From the NCBI GenBank assembly GCA_050246595.1, contig JBFWVT010000035.1, forward strand, positions 1 through 52,973: a stretch of DNA of 52,973 nt. Reading direction: 5' to 3'. The position numbers were made by a program, and so were the translations under genes. Shown here one piece after another: positions 1 to 8,356 of this stretch (the first letter of the stretch is position 1; every line of letters starts with the position of its first letter). The notes below the pieces were generated by a model. It did not search any database. It saw only the letters and a program-made list of their open reading frames with translations, and had not been told where the DNA came from. The stretch comes from DATARH01 sp050246595. GTDB lineage: Bacteria; Pseudomonadota; Alphaproteobacteria; ATCC43930; CGMCC-115725.

Positions 1-108
1 CCGCGCACCACCGAGGACACGTGGCGCCAGATCGGCTCCTTGCTCGATCATTTCTCCGCACAGGAATGCGCAAACTACCTCGCCAATGCCGGCTACGCTT
101 CAACCTGA
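1..108 (+). CDS. IS630 transposase, C-terminal 35 residues (partial at window edge)
   Basis: An open frame runs from base 1 to a TGA at 106-108. Its end, SAQECANYLANAGYAST, is identical to the C-terminus of the transposase copy at 52333-52973, and the upstream residues differ at only a few positions. It is therefore the tail of a DDE transposase of the IS630/Tc1 superfamily. The catalytic DDE domain is not in the window. It ends 13 bases inside the element's boundary, as the other copy does. Confidence 0.85.
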   Translation, partial: PRTTEDTWRQIGSLLDHFSAQECANYLANAGYAST

Positions 109-123
109 AACGATCACGCTCTA
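1..123 (+). mobile_element. IS630-family insertion sequence, 3' end only
   Basis: The first 121 bases are the terminal part of an IS630-family element. They match the reverse complement of 52320-52440 almost base for base, and the match stops at the same point in both copies, just after GATCACGCTC and before a TA dinucleotide (122-123 here, 52318-52319 at the other end). IS630 elements insert at TA and duplicate it, so 122-123 is the likely target duplication and 121 the outer base of the terminal inverted repeat. The rest of the element lies outside the window. Confidence 0.85.
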
Positions 124-1401
124 GGCGAATCGGCCGGGCGCAAACGGGGCGATGTCGATCGGGGCGGGGCGGCCGGCGATAAGGTCGGCGACGATGCGGC
201 CGGTCATCGGCGCCGAGGTCATGCCGATATGGCCGTGACCAAAGGCGTAGATAACATCCGGGCTGGCGGACGACGGTCCCAGCACCGGCAATGAATCGGG
301 CAATGCCGGGCGGTGCCCCATCCAGGTCGTGATGCGGTCCTCCGGATGATCGGCGGCGAGACCGGGCAGCATGCGGCGCGCCTGCGTCAATAAAATGCGC
401 GACCGGCGCCAGTCCGGCGGCGCGTCGAGGCCGGCGAATTCGACCGTGCCGGCCAGCCGCAGCCCCAGCTCCATCGGGGTCGCGACAAATTTCCCGTCGG
501 CCTCGGCGGTCGGAATGCGCGGCATCGCCTCGGGGTCGCGGATCATCAGGTGATAACCGCGCTCGGTTTCGAGCGGCACCTTGTCGCCGAGCGATGCGGC
601 CAGCGGCTTCGACCACGCGCCGGCGCACACCACCGCAGCGTCGGCCGGCAACTCGCCGGTATCGGTGCGGATCGCGGTCAACTTCCGGCCGTCGAGGCGG
701 AACCCGAGCGCGCTTGCACGCACGATCTCGCCGCCTTGGCGCCGGAACTGGTCGAACAGGCTGTTGACGAGCCGGTGCGGGTTGCTCGTGTGCCCGTTTT
801 CGCGCACCAGCAGACCGCGCACATACTCGCGCGACAGGACCGGTTCGAGCTGGCGCAATTCGTCGGCGTTGAACTCGTCCACCTCGACCCCGTTCTCGCG
901 CCGCAATTCCCAGGCCAGCGCGTCCTTCGCGAGCGCTTCGGCGGATCGATAGACGTAAAGGTGACCGCGCTGATGGATCAAATCCTCGGCGCCGGCGTCG
1001 CGCGCCAGCTCGCGCACCAGCTTCACGGTCGGCGCGATCAGCGGCCGCAATGCGCGCGCCTGCGCTCGCACCTTGTCCGGCGTCGCCGAGCGCACCATCC
1101 GCGCGAGGTATGGCAGTATCCGCGGCAGGTACTGCCAGCGCAGCGCCAGCGGGCCGAGCGGGTCCTTGAGCCAACCCGGCACCTGCCGGGTGACGCCGGG
1201 AAACGCGACCGGCGTCACCGACGAGCCGTTGAATGCGCCGGCATTGCCGAACGAGGCACCCTCGCCGGGATTGCCGGGCTCGATCAGAAAGACGCCGTGA
1301 CCGTCACGTTGCAACCAGCGCGCCGCGCAGACCCCGACCATGCCGGCCCCGATCACCCCGACCCGCCGCCCAGTGCCTGACGCCATTTGGCCTGCCGCCA
1401 T
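121..1401 (-). CDS. FAD-dependent D-amino-acid dehydrogenase-like oxidoreductase (DadA family)
   Basis: A DAO-fold flavoprotein of 426 residues, probably a deaminating oxidase of D-amino or imino acids. The N-terminus carries the dinucleotide-binding motif VGVIGAGMVGVCAARWL, followed by the family segment GASFGNAGAFN; near the end come WMGHRPALPDSLPVLG and YAFGHGHIGMT, which contact FAD. The ATG at 1401 is chosen because GGGAGG lies about 7 bases upstream and the family begins close to the Rossmann motif; longer upstream translation is low-complexity arginine-rich and unlikely. The last residues, PFAPGRFA, match the usual family end, so the protein is essentially complete although the stop codon TAG is formed at the IS630 junction. 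The substrate cannot be told from sequence. Confidence 0.85.
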   Translation of the reverse strand: MAAGQMASGTGRRVGVIGAGMVGVCAARWLQRDGHGVFLIEPGNPGEGASFGNAGAFNGSSVTPVAFPGVTRQVPGWLKDPLGPLALRWQYLPRILPYLARMVRSATPDKVRAQARALRPLIAPTVKLVRELARDAGAEDLIHQRGHLYVYRSAEALAKDALAWELRRENGVEVDEFNADELRQLEPVLSREYVRGLLVRENGHTSNPHRLVNSLFDQFRRQGGEIVRASALGFRLDGRKLTAIRTDTGELPADAAVVCAGAWSKPLAASLGDKVPLETERGYHLMIRDPEAMPRIPTAEADGKFVATPMELGLRLAGTVEFAGLDAPPDWRRSRILLTQARRMLPGLAADHPEDRITTWMGHRPALPDSLPVLGPSSASPDVIYAFGHGHIGMTSAPMTGRIVADLIAGRPAPIDIAPFAPGRFA

Positions 1402-1471
1402 TCCCCGCCTCCCGTAACCGGCCCAGAATGGCGGGAACGCGCATTGCCCGCAACGGCCAGACCATCTCCTG

Positions 1472-1554
1472 CGTAGGGCGGATAAGCGAAGCGCAATCCG
1501 CCGCTTCCCGGGTGTTGTCGGCGGAATGCGCGCGTTGCGCTTTTCCGCCCTACG
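1472..1554. repeat. REP-like inverted repeat pair between nagA and the dadA-like gene
   Basis: Two inverted copies of a module beginning CGTAGGGCGGA lie head to head and end near 1554 with TCCGCCCTACG. Each arm is about 32-36 bases and imperfect, with the inner part also pairing (AATCCGCCG against CGGCGGAATG). The transcript would fold into a long hairpin. Neither side has a T tract, so it looks like a dispersed palindromic element rather than a classical terminator. Confidence 0.7.
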
Positions 1555-1555
1555 A

Positions 1556-2713
1556 CTACGACGCGGGTTCGTCCGCCTTACCGGCGACCCAGGTCGTGAG
1601 AACCCGGACGGCCTCGGGATCGAGCGCGACGATGTCGGCGCGATGTCCCGGCGCAAGGCTGCCGAAACGGTCCGACAGACCGAGAAACGTGGCCGGCGCC
1701 GCCGACGCGAGGCGTAGCGCCTCCGGCAGGGTCATCCCAAGCAGAGAAACGCAGTTGCGTACCGCGCTCGCCATGTCGAGCGCCGAGCCGGCAAGTACGC
1801 CCTCGCCGGTCGCAACGCGGCCGTCGCGCACGATGATATCCTTGCCGCAAAGCCGGAATGCGTTACGGGAACCGCCGACCGGCGGCATCGCGTCGGTGAC
1901 GAGGATCGCCTGACCCAGGCCGCGCAGCGCCAGACGCAGCATCGCCGGCGCGACATGCTCGCCATCGACGATCAGCCCGTAGAACGCGCGCGGCTCTTCG
2001 AGCGCCGCCGCGATCGGGCCGGGGTCGCGCGCAGCGAGCGGCCGCATCGCGTTGAACAGATGCGTAAACCCGGTCAGACCCTCGGCGAGCGCGGCTTTTG
2101 TCTGTTCGTAGCTCGCCATCGAGTGGCCGAGCGCGATCCGCACCCCCTCCCGCGCCAGCGCATTGATAAAGCCGGGCGGCACGCATTCCGGCGCCAGGGT
2201 CACCAGCGTCGCGCCGCCGCGCGGCGTCGTCAGCAGCGCGAGGTCGGTATTGTCGGGTATGCGGAACATCGCCGGATCGTGCACACCGGGACGCTCGGGC
2301 GACAGAAACGGCCCCTCGAAATGAATACCGAGCACGCCGGGGCAGAGACGCATCGCCGCTCCGACCGCCTCGCCCGCGCAGCGCATTTTTTCCGGTGTGT
2401 CGCTGATCAGGGTCGGCAACAGACCGGTCGTGCCGAAGCGCCGATGCGCCGCGGCGATCGCGAGAATGCCGTCCGCGGTCGGGTCGTCGTTGAACAGCAC
2501 GTCGCCGCCGCCATTGACCTGCACATCGATAAAGCCCGGCGCGAGCCAGACCCCCGACGGCAGCGCGCGCACCGGAATATCGCGCGGCAGCTCGCGCCGC
2601 GCACACAGAAAGGCGATATCGGGGCCGTCGATCACGACGGCGCCGTCGCGATGCAGCGCGGCGCCGTCGAACACGGTGTCGGCGGCGATGGCGTGGCTTT
2701 TGCTTCCGGTCAT
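1556..2713 (-). CDS. nagA: N-acetylglucosamine-6-phosphate deacetylase
   Basis: NagA hydrolyses GlcNAc-6-phosphate to glucosamine-6-phosphate and acetate in the cytoplasm. The 385-residue protein shows the amidohydrolase layout: APGFIDVQVNGGGDVLFND near residue 60, the metal-binding HFEGPFLSP, then ALGHS, GFTHLFNAM and LVTDAMPP. The length is normal for the family. Its ATG overlaps the stop of the upstream SIS-isomerase gene by four bases (ATGA), which implies translational coupling. The two together convert N-acetylated amino-sugar phosphates toward fructose-6-phosphate, fed by the divergent murQ. Confidence 0.93.
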   Translation of the reverse strand: MTGSKSHAIAADTVFDGAALHRDGAVVIDGPDIAFLCARRELPRDIPVRALPSGVWLAPGFIDVQVNGGGDVLFNDDPTADGILAIAAAHRRFGTTGLLPTLISDTPEKMRCAGEAVGAAMRLCPGVLGIHFEGPFLSPERPGVHDPAMFRIPDNTDLALLTTPRGGATLVTLAPECVPPGFINALAREGVRIALGHSMASYEQTKAALAEGLTGFTHLFNAMRPLAARDPGPIAAALEEPRAFYGLIVDGEHVAPAMLRLALRGLGQAILVTDAMPPVGGSRNAFRLCGKDIIVRDGRVATGEGVLAGSALDMASAVRNCVSLLGMTLPEALRLASAAPATFLGLSDRFGSLAPGHRADIVALDPEAVRVLTTWVAGKADEPAS

Positions 2714-3714
2714 CGCGTCCGCGTGATTTTTTGCAGATGGCGGGGGCGGTCCGGGTCGATGCCGAGCCGCGCCGCCAGGGAGACCGCCATCGCATAAAAG
2801 CTCTGGACCAGGCAGATCGCGTCGGTTTCCGGGCAGTCGGGGGCCAGCGCCGGCAATGCGCCGTCGCGGGATGCCGCGAACACAAAGGCGCCCTTGTCGC
2901 GAAGGTCGCGGACCAGCGCCCGCATCCCCTCGCCCGCCGCATCGGTCGGCATCAGCGCGAGGATCGGGTAGCGGGACGCTACCAGCGCCACCGGACCGTG
3001 CAGGAATTCGGCGCCGCTGAACGCCTCGGCGTGCAGATTGGCGATCTCCTTCAGTTTCAGCGCCGCCTCGCGGGCGATCGCCAGAGTCGGACCGCGGCCG
3101 ATCACAATGAGGCTCGGGGCTGCGGCGATCGGACTGATCGCGGCGCTCCAGTCGAGCGCGCCGGCGCTCGCGAGCCTCTCCGGCAACCGTTCGACGGCGG
3201 CGGCAAGGCTCCGCTCCTCGGTCCAGGCCGCGACGAGACGCAGCAGCGCGGCAAGGCTCGCGACAAAGGTCTTTGTCGCGGCGACGCTGCGCTCCGGCCC
3301 GGCGCAGATCGGCAAAACGATGTCGCAGGCGGCGGCGAGCGGGCTTTGCGTGTCGTTGACCAGCGCCGCGGTCAGCGCCCCGGCTTCGCGCGCCATCGCC
3401 GCGTTCGCAACGAGATCGTCGCTGCGTCCGGATTGCGACACGGCCAGAAAGAACTGGCCCTCAAGGCGCAGCTTACGGCGATAGACGCTGGCGATGTTCG
3501 GCGCGGCCGCCGCGACCGGGATGCCGAGATAAAGCTCGATCAGGTGCTTGGCAAAGGTCGCCGCGTGCGCCGAACTGCCGCGTGCGCAGGTGACGACGAC
3601 CGCAGGCGGACGGCGCCGCAGCCGGGCGGCAAGCTCCGCGACCGGTAGAGCAAGAAGATCGGGCTGGCGGCACACCGCTTCCGGCGCCTCGCGCAACTCG
3701 CTCGCCGTGCCCAT
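2710..3714 (-). CDS. Double-SIS-domain amino-sugar-phosphate isomerase/deaminase (NagB-II/AgaS type)
   Basis: A 334-residue protein with two sugar-isomerase (SIS) domains and no glutaminase domain, so it is not GlmS itself. The first SIS domain contains CARGSSAHAA and AVSQSGRSDD, the second VIGRGPTLAIAREAALKLKE and GAEFLHGPVAL. Proteins of this type act as glucosamine-6-phosphate deaminase (NagB-II) or related AgaS enzymes, which fits its place before nagA. The ATG at 3714 is preferred over one six codons upstream because GGGAG lies nine bases before it. It overlaps nagA by ATGA and is divergent from murQ over a 67-86 bp region. Confidence 0.85.
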   Translation of the reverse strand: MGTASELREAPEAVCRQPDLLALPVAELAARLRRRPPAVVVTCARGSSAHAATFAKHLIELYLGIPVAAAAPNIASVYRRKLRLEGQFFLAVSQSGRSDDLVANAAMAREAGALTAALVNDTQSPLAAACDIVLPICAGPERSVAATKTFVASLAALLRLVAAWTEERSLAAAVERLPERLASAGALDWSAAISPIAAAPSLIVIGRGPTLAIAREAALKLKEIANLHAEAFSGAEFLHGPVALVASRYPILALMPTDAAGEGMRALVRDLRDKGAFVFAASRDGALPALAPDCPETDAICLVQSFYAMAVSLAARLGIDPDRPRHLQKITRTR

Positions 3715-3799
3715 ATCCGATTTCTCCCGCATGCCGCCCGTCGCGGCTGCTGCTTAAACGTCCGAACCGGCGATCGGTCGCGCGCGTTTACCGGGGGAT

Positions 3800-4711
3800 A
3801 TGATGGAAACCGAACGACGCAGCCCGCGCTATTCGACAATCGATCTGTGGGGCCCGTCGGACATCCTCGACGCGATGCTCGAAGGGCAGTTCGCCGCGGT
3901 CGCCGCGGTGCACGCCGCGCGCCCGGCGCTCGAACGCGCCGCTTTGGCCGTCGAGGAACGGCTGCGCGGCGGCGGACGGCTGGTCTATGCCGGCGCCGGC
4001 ACATCCGGGCGGCTGGCAGTGCAGGACGGCGCCGAGCTGATGCCGACCTTTGGCTGGCCGGCATCGCGCCTGGTGCTGCTGATGGCCGGCGGACGCGATG
4101 CGCTGCTGCGCGCCGTCGAAGGCGCCGAGGACGAGACCGAGGAGGCCGCCGCGCTCGTCGAAACGCACGCGATCGGCGAGCGGGACGCGCTGATCGCGGT
4201 CGCGGCCAGCGGTACGACGCCGTTCACGCTCGGCTGCCTGCGCGAAGCCGCGATTCGGGGGGCGCTGACCGTGGGTATCGCGAACAACCCGAACACGCCG
4301 ATCCTCGATGAATCCGACCACCCGATCCGGCTCGATACCGGCGCCGAGCCGATCGCCGGATCGACCCGCATGAAGGCCGGGACGGCGCAGCGCGTTGCGC
4401 TGACGCTGCTGTCGTCGCTCGTCATGATCCGGCTCGGGCATGTCTATCAGGGTCTGATGGTCGATGTGCAGGCGACAAACAGCAAACTCGTGCTGCGCAG
4501 CGAACGGATGCTGGCGCAATTGACCGGCCGCAGCGCCGACAGCGTGCGTGAGGCGCTGCACCAGGCGGAGGGCAGCGTCAAATTGGCGCTGCTGCTGCTC
4601 GAAGGTGTCGCGATCGACGACGCGCGGGCGGCGCTCAACCGCAGCGGCGGCGATCTGCGCGCCGCGAAGACCGTTATCGAGAGCGGACGGAACCGGAAAA
4701 AACGGGCATAA
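3800..4711 (+). CDS. murQ: N-acetylmuramic acid 6-phosphate etherase
   Basis: MurQ cleaves the lactyl ether of MurNAc-6-phosphate to give GlcNAc-6-phosphate and D-lactate, the key step of muropeptide recycling. The 303-residue protein has the SIS fold with YAGAGTSGRLAVQDGAEL followed by PTFGW, where the Glu is the usual catalytic acid, and later GIANNPNTP and GSTRMKAGTAQR, which are MurQ signatures. The start ATG follows GGGGGA; a second ATG three bases on is equally possible. Its product is the substrate of the divergently transcribed nagA, so the two operons form one recycling pathway. Confidence 0.93.
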   Translation: MMETERRSPRYSTIDLWGPSDILDAMLEGQFAAVAAVHAARPALERAALAVEERLRGGGRLVYAGAGTSGRLAVQDGAELMPTFGWPASRLVLLMAGGRDALLRAVEGAEDETEEAAALVETHAIGERDALIAVAASGTTPFTLGCLREAAIRGALTVGIANNPNTPILDESDHPIRLDTGAEPIAGSTRMKAGTAQRVALTLLSSLVMIRLGHVYQGLMVDVQATNSKLVLRSERMLAQLTGRSADSVREALHQAEGSVKLALLLLEGVAIDDARAALNRSGGDLRAAKTVIESGRNRKKRA

Positions 4712-4801
4712 GGGCGTGAGGCGGCGAAAACGTCGCGAAGACCCGTTTTGTCGGCGCCGCGGTCTGCCGCACGGTCCTGATCGCCTCGGGCGAGACCAGG
4801 G

Positions 4802-5947
4802 TTACGCCCGATAGCGTTCGACAAAGGCCCAATCCGGGTCGAGGCCGAAACCGGGCGCGTCGCCGAGATGGAGAAACCCGTCGCGCAGTTCGGGGTGGGA
4901 TTGGAACAGCCCGTGGGCGAGCGGGTCGGTATCGGGTCCGCCATGCGACTCGACCCCGTAGGCGCAGCGCGGCAATCCCAGGACGAGATGGCCGTGGATC
5001 TCCGGCGCGGTATGCGGCGCGACGATGGCGCCGTGCTGTTCGGCGAGCGCGGCGACGCGCAGCGCCTCGGTAAACCCGGCGGCGCGCGTCGCGTCGAACT
5101 GCACATAGCTTATGCCGCCGCGGACGATGAAGTCGCGTACCGTAAAGCGGGTCAGCTCGCGTTCGACTTGCGCCTGCGGGATCGGTGTAGCCGGAGCCCG
5201 ACGCGCGAAATCGGCCGGTTGCAGATACCAGTGCAGCGGCTCCTCCAGCCAGATAATGCGGTGAGGCTCGACTCGCCGGGCAAAATCGATGCAATCCGGC
5301 AGATCATAAGGTGCGTTCATGTCGAGCATCAGATCGGGGGCCTCGCCGATCGCTTCGCGCACGACCCGGACCCGCTCGGCCTCGTCGGCGATGGTGCCGG
5401 CGCCGGTCTTGAGCTTTATGGCGCGATAGCCGAGATCGAGAAACCGCGCCATTTCCTCGGCATAGGCCTGATGCGGCGCTCCCGGACGGTAATAGCCGCC
5501 GGTGGCGTAGGTCGCGAGCGGCCGGTTCTCGCCGCCGAGCAGCCGCCATACCGGCAGCCCCGCCGCCTTGCCCTTGAGGTCCCACAGCGCGATGTCGATG
5601 CCGGCGATCGCCGCCATGGCCTGCACGCGCTCGCCGCGCGGCACCGGCTTTATTTGACGGCCGTCGATGGCGCCGGGACGCGGCGAGGTCAGCGCGAACA
5701 GCCGGTCCCACACCGCCTCGTGCGCCAGCGCGTCCATGCCGCGCACCACCTCGGCAAAGCGCGCGACCCACTCGCAGATTCGCGGCATCGGGGCGTTGTG
5801 GATGACCCCGTAGCCGGCGAGACCGTCATCGGTTTTGACTTCGGTCAGGATCACCGACCAGGCGCGGATTTCCTCATGCGCGGTCCATATCGGGACGGGG
5901 CGCGGCACGGAGATCGGATAGGTCGAGATCGAGGCGATGCGGGTCAT
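4802..5947 (-). CDS. Enolase-superfamily enzyme (mandelate racemase/muconate lactonizing family)
   Basis: A 381-residue acid-sugar dehydratase or racemase candidate. It has the capping domain at the N-terminus and a TIM barrel with AIKLKTG (Lys base), LMLDMNAPYDL (first metal ligand Asp), IIWLEEPLH (second ligand Glu), a VERELTRF segment that supplies the third Glu, and FDATRAAG plus VAPHTAPE giving the Asp-His dyad of the mandelate-racemase subgroup. The strand before the third ligand reads PIPQAQ instead of the usual PIAAG-like sequence, so the substrate may be unusual. The ATG overlaps the stop of the lipoprotein gene by four bases (ATGA). Confidence 0.88.
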   Translation of the reverse strand: MTRIASISTYPISVPRPVPIWTAHEEIRAWSVILTEVKTDDGLAGYGVIHNAPMPRICEWVARFAEVVRGMDALAHEAVWDRLFALTSPRPGAIDGRQIKPVPRGERVQAMAAIAGIDIALWDLKGKAAGLPVWRLLGGENRPLATYATGGYYRPGAPHQAYAEEMARFLDLGYRAIKLKTGAGTIADEAERVRVVREAIGEAPDLMLDMNAPYDLPDCIDFARRVEPHRIIWLEEPLHWYLQPADFARRAPATPIPQAQVERELTRFTVRDFIVRGGISYVQFDATRAAGFTEALRVAALAEQHGAIVAPHTAPEIHGHLVLGLPRCAYGVESHGGPDTDPLAHGLFQSHPELRDGFLHLGDAPGFGLDPDWAFVERYRA

Positions 5948-6585
5948 TTTTCAACCGGCGGAAATGGCGGCGGCGCGAGCGGAACCGGCGGAGAAAGCGG
6001 AGCCGGAGCCGGTGTCCTCAGGATCGCAACCGGCGGCGACGGGGTCACCACGATCGTATCGAGAAACCGCCCCGCTCCGGTATAGGCCCGGCTCCATACC
6101 GTCCAGGGTCCGGTCGGCGGGGTCCGCAGCGTCTCGCCGGCGATCAGTTGGCGGCGCCAGCAGATGTCCCAGCCGGGCGGCGCTGGCAGAACGCGGGTGC
6201 CATTCGGCGGCAGGACGAATTCGGTGACCGCGCCGGAAGCACCGCTCGCGCAGGCCGGTCCCATAGCAAGCACTGCCTGGATTCGGGTCGGCTCGAAGCT
6301 GAAATTGTTCAGCATCAAACGCCCGGCCGGCGCCGGCTTTGTCAGCATCCGCAGCCATAAATTCGGCACCGGCACGTATTCGACCTCGCGCGCTTGTTCG
6401 ACCTCGCGCGCTTGCGGCGGCGGGACGGCGACAGGGGCTGGAGGCGCGACCGCCGGGACCGGCGCGGTCAGCGCCACGGGCGGAGCGGGCGAGGGCGGAG
6501 CGGCCTCCGGCGGCGGCCAGGCGCAGGACGCGGTCAGGACCAACAGCCCCGCGCCGAGCAGCGCCGGGACGACAAGGATGCGCAC
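5944..6585 (-). CDS. Proline-rich putative lipoprotein, function unknown
   Basis: A 213-residue protein with a hydrophobic leader followed by LTASC, a plausible lipobox. It then has a long Pro/Ala-rich linker, a short tandem duplication (AREVEQAREVE), a compact central domain with GWDICWRR, and a second Pro-rich tail. The GTG at 6585 is chosen because GGGGGAG lies just upstream and it places the signal peptide at the start; translation from further upstream would add a basic non-signal extension. It is translationally coupled to the enolase-superfamily gene. No family was recognised. Confidence 0.6.
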   Translation of the reverse strand: MRILVVPALLGAGLLVLTASCAWPPPEAAPPSPAPPVALTAPVPAVAPPAPVAVPPPQAREVEQAREVEYVPVPNLWLRMLTKPAPAGRLMLNNFSFEPTRIQAVLAMGPACASGASGAVTEFVLPPNGTRVLPAPPGWDICWRRQLIAGETLRTPPTGPWTVWSRAYTGAGRFLDTIVVTPSPPVAILRTPAPAPLSPPVPLAPPPFPPVEK

Positions 6586-6623
6586 CGAACTCCCCCGTTG
6601 GCTGGTGCGAAACGCGCGGCGCT

Positions 6624-7490
6624 CTATTCCCCGCCGAGAAAATCCCTGGTCCATTGGCGGTAATCGGCGGCCCGCGTCACACGCTGCATCAGTTCGGGCG
6701 AGGCGATCCCGGTCAGCTCGCCGGGCTTCGCGCCATCGCGCAGCGCCTTCAAGGTATCGTAGACGGCCTGCACCGCGGCGCTGAACGGCGCGTGACCCTG
6801 CAAGGCAACCCGCACCTTGTGCGCCGCCATCCAGTCGAGATCGGCAAGATTACCGCCGCCCCCGCCGGTAATCAGCGGTATCCGGATTTCCGACGAGATC
6901 GCCTCGATCGCCTCGACCGTGATGCCGCCGGCCAGGAAGATCGCATCGACCCCGGCGGCTTCGTAGGCCTTGGCGCGCCGCATCGCGTCGTCGAGGCTGG
7001 TCAGCGCCAGCGCGCTGGTGCGGCCGGCAATGACCAGCTTTCTGTCCTGGCGCGCCGACAGCGCCGCCTTCATCTTGCCGATTCCCTCTTCGAGCGGGAT
7101 CAGGGTCGGCTTGCCGGACGGCCCATAGGGGCGTGGCAACAGCGTGTCCTCGATCGACAGCGCGCAGACCCCCGAGGTCTCCAGCTCCTCGACCGTGCGG
7201 CGCACATTGAGCGCGTTGCCGTAGCCGTGATCGGCATCGACCAGCAGGCACAGATTGCCGGCGCGGCAGATGCGATAGGCCTGGGCGGCGAATTCGCTGA
7301 GGGTCAGCACCACCAGATCGGGCGCGCCGAGCACCGCCATCGAGCCGACCGACCCGGAAAAGATGCCGACCTCAAAGCCGAGTTCCTCGGCGATGCGCGC
7401 CGAGATCGGATCGTACACCGAGCCGGTATGGACGCAGCGGTTGCCGGCAAGCAGCGCACGAAACCGCTCGCGCCGTTCGGTCCAGTCCAT
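6624..7490 (-). CDS. PEP mutase/isocitrate lyase superfamily protein, oxaloacetate decarboxylase-like
   Basis: A 288-residue alpha/beta-barrel protein of the isocitrate lyase/PEP mutase superfamily. It shows GSVYDPISARIAEELGFE at the N-terminus, LLVDADHGYGN (Mg-binding aspartates), LSIEDTLLPRPYG and IAGRTSALAL. The lack of the catalytic KKCGH-type loop of isocitrate lyase, together with the DADHGYGN pattern, points to the oxaloacetate decarboxylase-like subgroup, which would cleave 2-oxo-dicarboxylates. The start is well supported by a perfect AAGGAGG nine bases upstream. It may be transcribed ahead of the lipoprotein and enolase-superfamily genes. Confidence 0.82.
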   Translation of the reverse strand: MDWTERRERFRALLAGNRCVHTGSVYDPISARIAEELGFEVGIFSGSVGSMAVLGAPDLVVLTLSEFAAQAYRICRAGNLCLLVDADHGYGNALNVRRTVEELETSGVCALSIEDTLLPRPYGPSGKPTLIPLEEGIGKMKAALSARQDRKLVIAGRTSALALTSLDDAMRRAKAYEAAGVDAIFLAGGITVEAIEAISSEIRIPLITGGGGGNLADLDWMAAHKVRVALQGHAPFSAAVQAVYDTLKALRDGAKPGELTGIASPELMQRVTRAADYRQWTRDFLGGE

Positions 7491-7556
7491 CGTGCGGCCC
7501 CTCCTTCCGTAAGCGATGGCAGCTTATGCCGGTTCTCGCGCCAAAGCGAGGCGTTG

Positions 7557-7997
7557 TTACCCGGACACCTCGATCAGGTGCAGCGCGGTTCTGCCATGGC
7601 GGACTGCATTCGGCGAAAGGCGCCGATCGAAGGTGGCCAACTTGCCGTTCCTGGCGACCGCGAGAGCCAACAGATACGTGTCCGTGACCTGAGCCGGCAT
7701 CGTGACGCGTGTGATATCGACAACAGGCGAATCCACGAGACTGAGATCGTCCGCCCAAAAGACATGGCCCGGCAGGGTGCGGAGGCGAGCGACGATCGGC
7801 CCGACAGCGGCCGGCGATCCCGCAGAATTCGGGTAATTCGGATGACCGACGACCCGGATGACCCCGTTCTCGGTCAGAGGACAGGTGGCCCACGATGCGG
7901 CGCCGGTTGCGGTGAACCATTTGTGAGCCGCGTCATGCGTCACATGCGTTGGGTCAATCAGCGCTATCAGGACATTGACGTCGGGCAGATATGTCAC
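7557..7997 (-). CDS. PIN-domain ribonuclease toxin, VapC family
   Basis: A 146-residue PIN-domain protein. The acidic active-site residues are visible in order: LPDVNVLIALID (first Asp), PLTENGVIRV (Glu), VTDTYLLALA (Asp) and LATFDRRLS (Asp). VapC-type toxins are endoribonucleases that cleave tRNA or rRNA when freed from their antitoxin. It overlaps the upstream antitoxin gene by ATGA, the typical coupled arrangement. Confidence 0.85.
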   Translation of the reverse strand: MTYLPDVNVLIALIDPTHVTHDAAHKWFTATGAASWATCPLTENGVIRVVGHPNYPNSAGSPAAVGPIVARLRTLPGHVFWADDLSLVDSPVVDITRVTMPAQVTDTYLLALAVARNGKLATFDRRLSPNAVRHGRTALHLIEVSG

Positions 7998-8233
7998 GGC
8001 AGCTCGTCACGCAGCCGGGTGACGATGTCGAGCATGACGATCGCGTCCGGCCGGCGCACCGGCAGCAGCGGAATGCCGTTCCGCTCGGCTGCGGGGGCTG
8101 GTGGATGGAGCGAATTCCGCGCCAGCTCCGAGACGATCTTGCCGACCGTCTGATTTTTCTGACGCGCAATGGCTTTCGCGGCCGCGAGGACATCATCATC
8201 GATCACGATGTTGTACGCATCGTACTCACGCAT
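7994..8233 (-). CDS. VapB-type antitoxin
   Basis: A 79-residue protein upstream of and overlapping the PIN toxin gene. The N-terminal half (YNIVIDDDVLAAAKAIA and TVGKIVSELARNSL) resembles ribbon-helix-helix antitoxins, which bind their own promoter as dimers. The C-terminal half, with LPVRRPDAIVMLDIV, would wrap around the toxin. Its role is inferred mostly from size, motif and position. Confidence 0.75.
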   Translation of the reverse strand: MREYDAYNIVIDDDVLAAAKAIARQKNQTVGKIVSELARNSLHPPAPAAERNGIPLLPVRRPDAIVMLDIVTRLRDELP

Positions 8234-8356
8234 TCTGCATTAAACATCAGACATCATTTTGTCGTCGCGCCGGCCGAAGCAAGAGGTTCGCGGGGGTGAT
8301 TGCCTCGCCGCCATGCCATCCTTAAGGTCCACCTCCAAGCAATGACGGAGAGAGCA

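Noticed and set aside
550..1380. 276-codon plus-strand frame inside the dadA-like gene
   Set aside because: Complement of a clear flavoprotein gene with intact motifs; high-GC antisense artefact.
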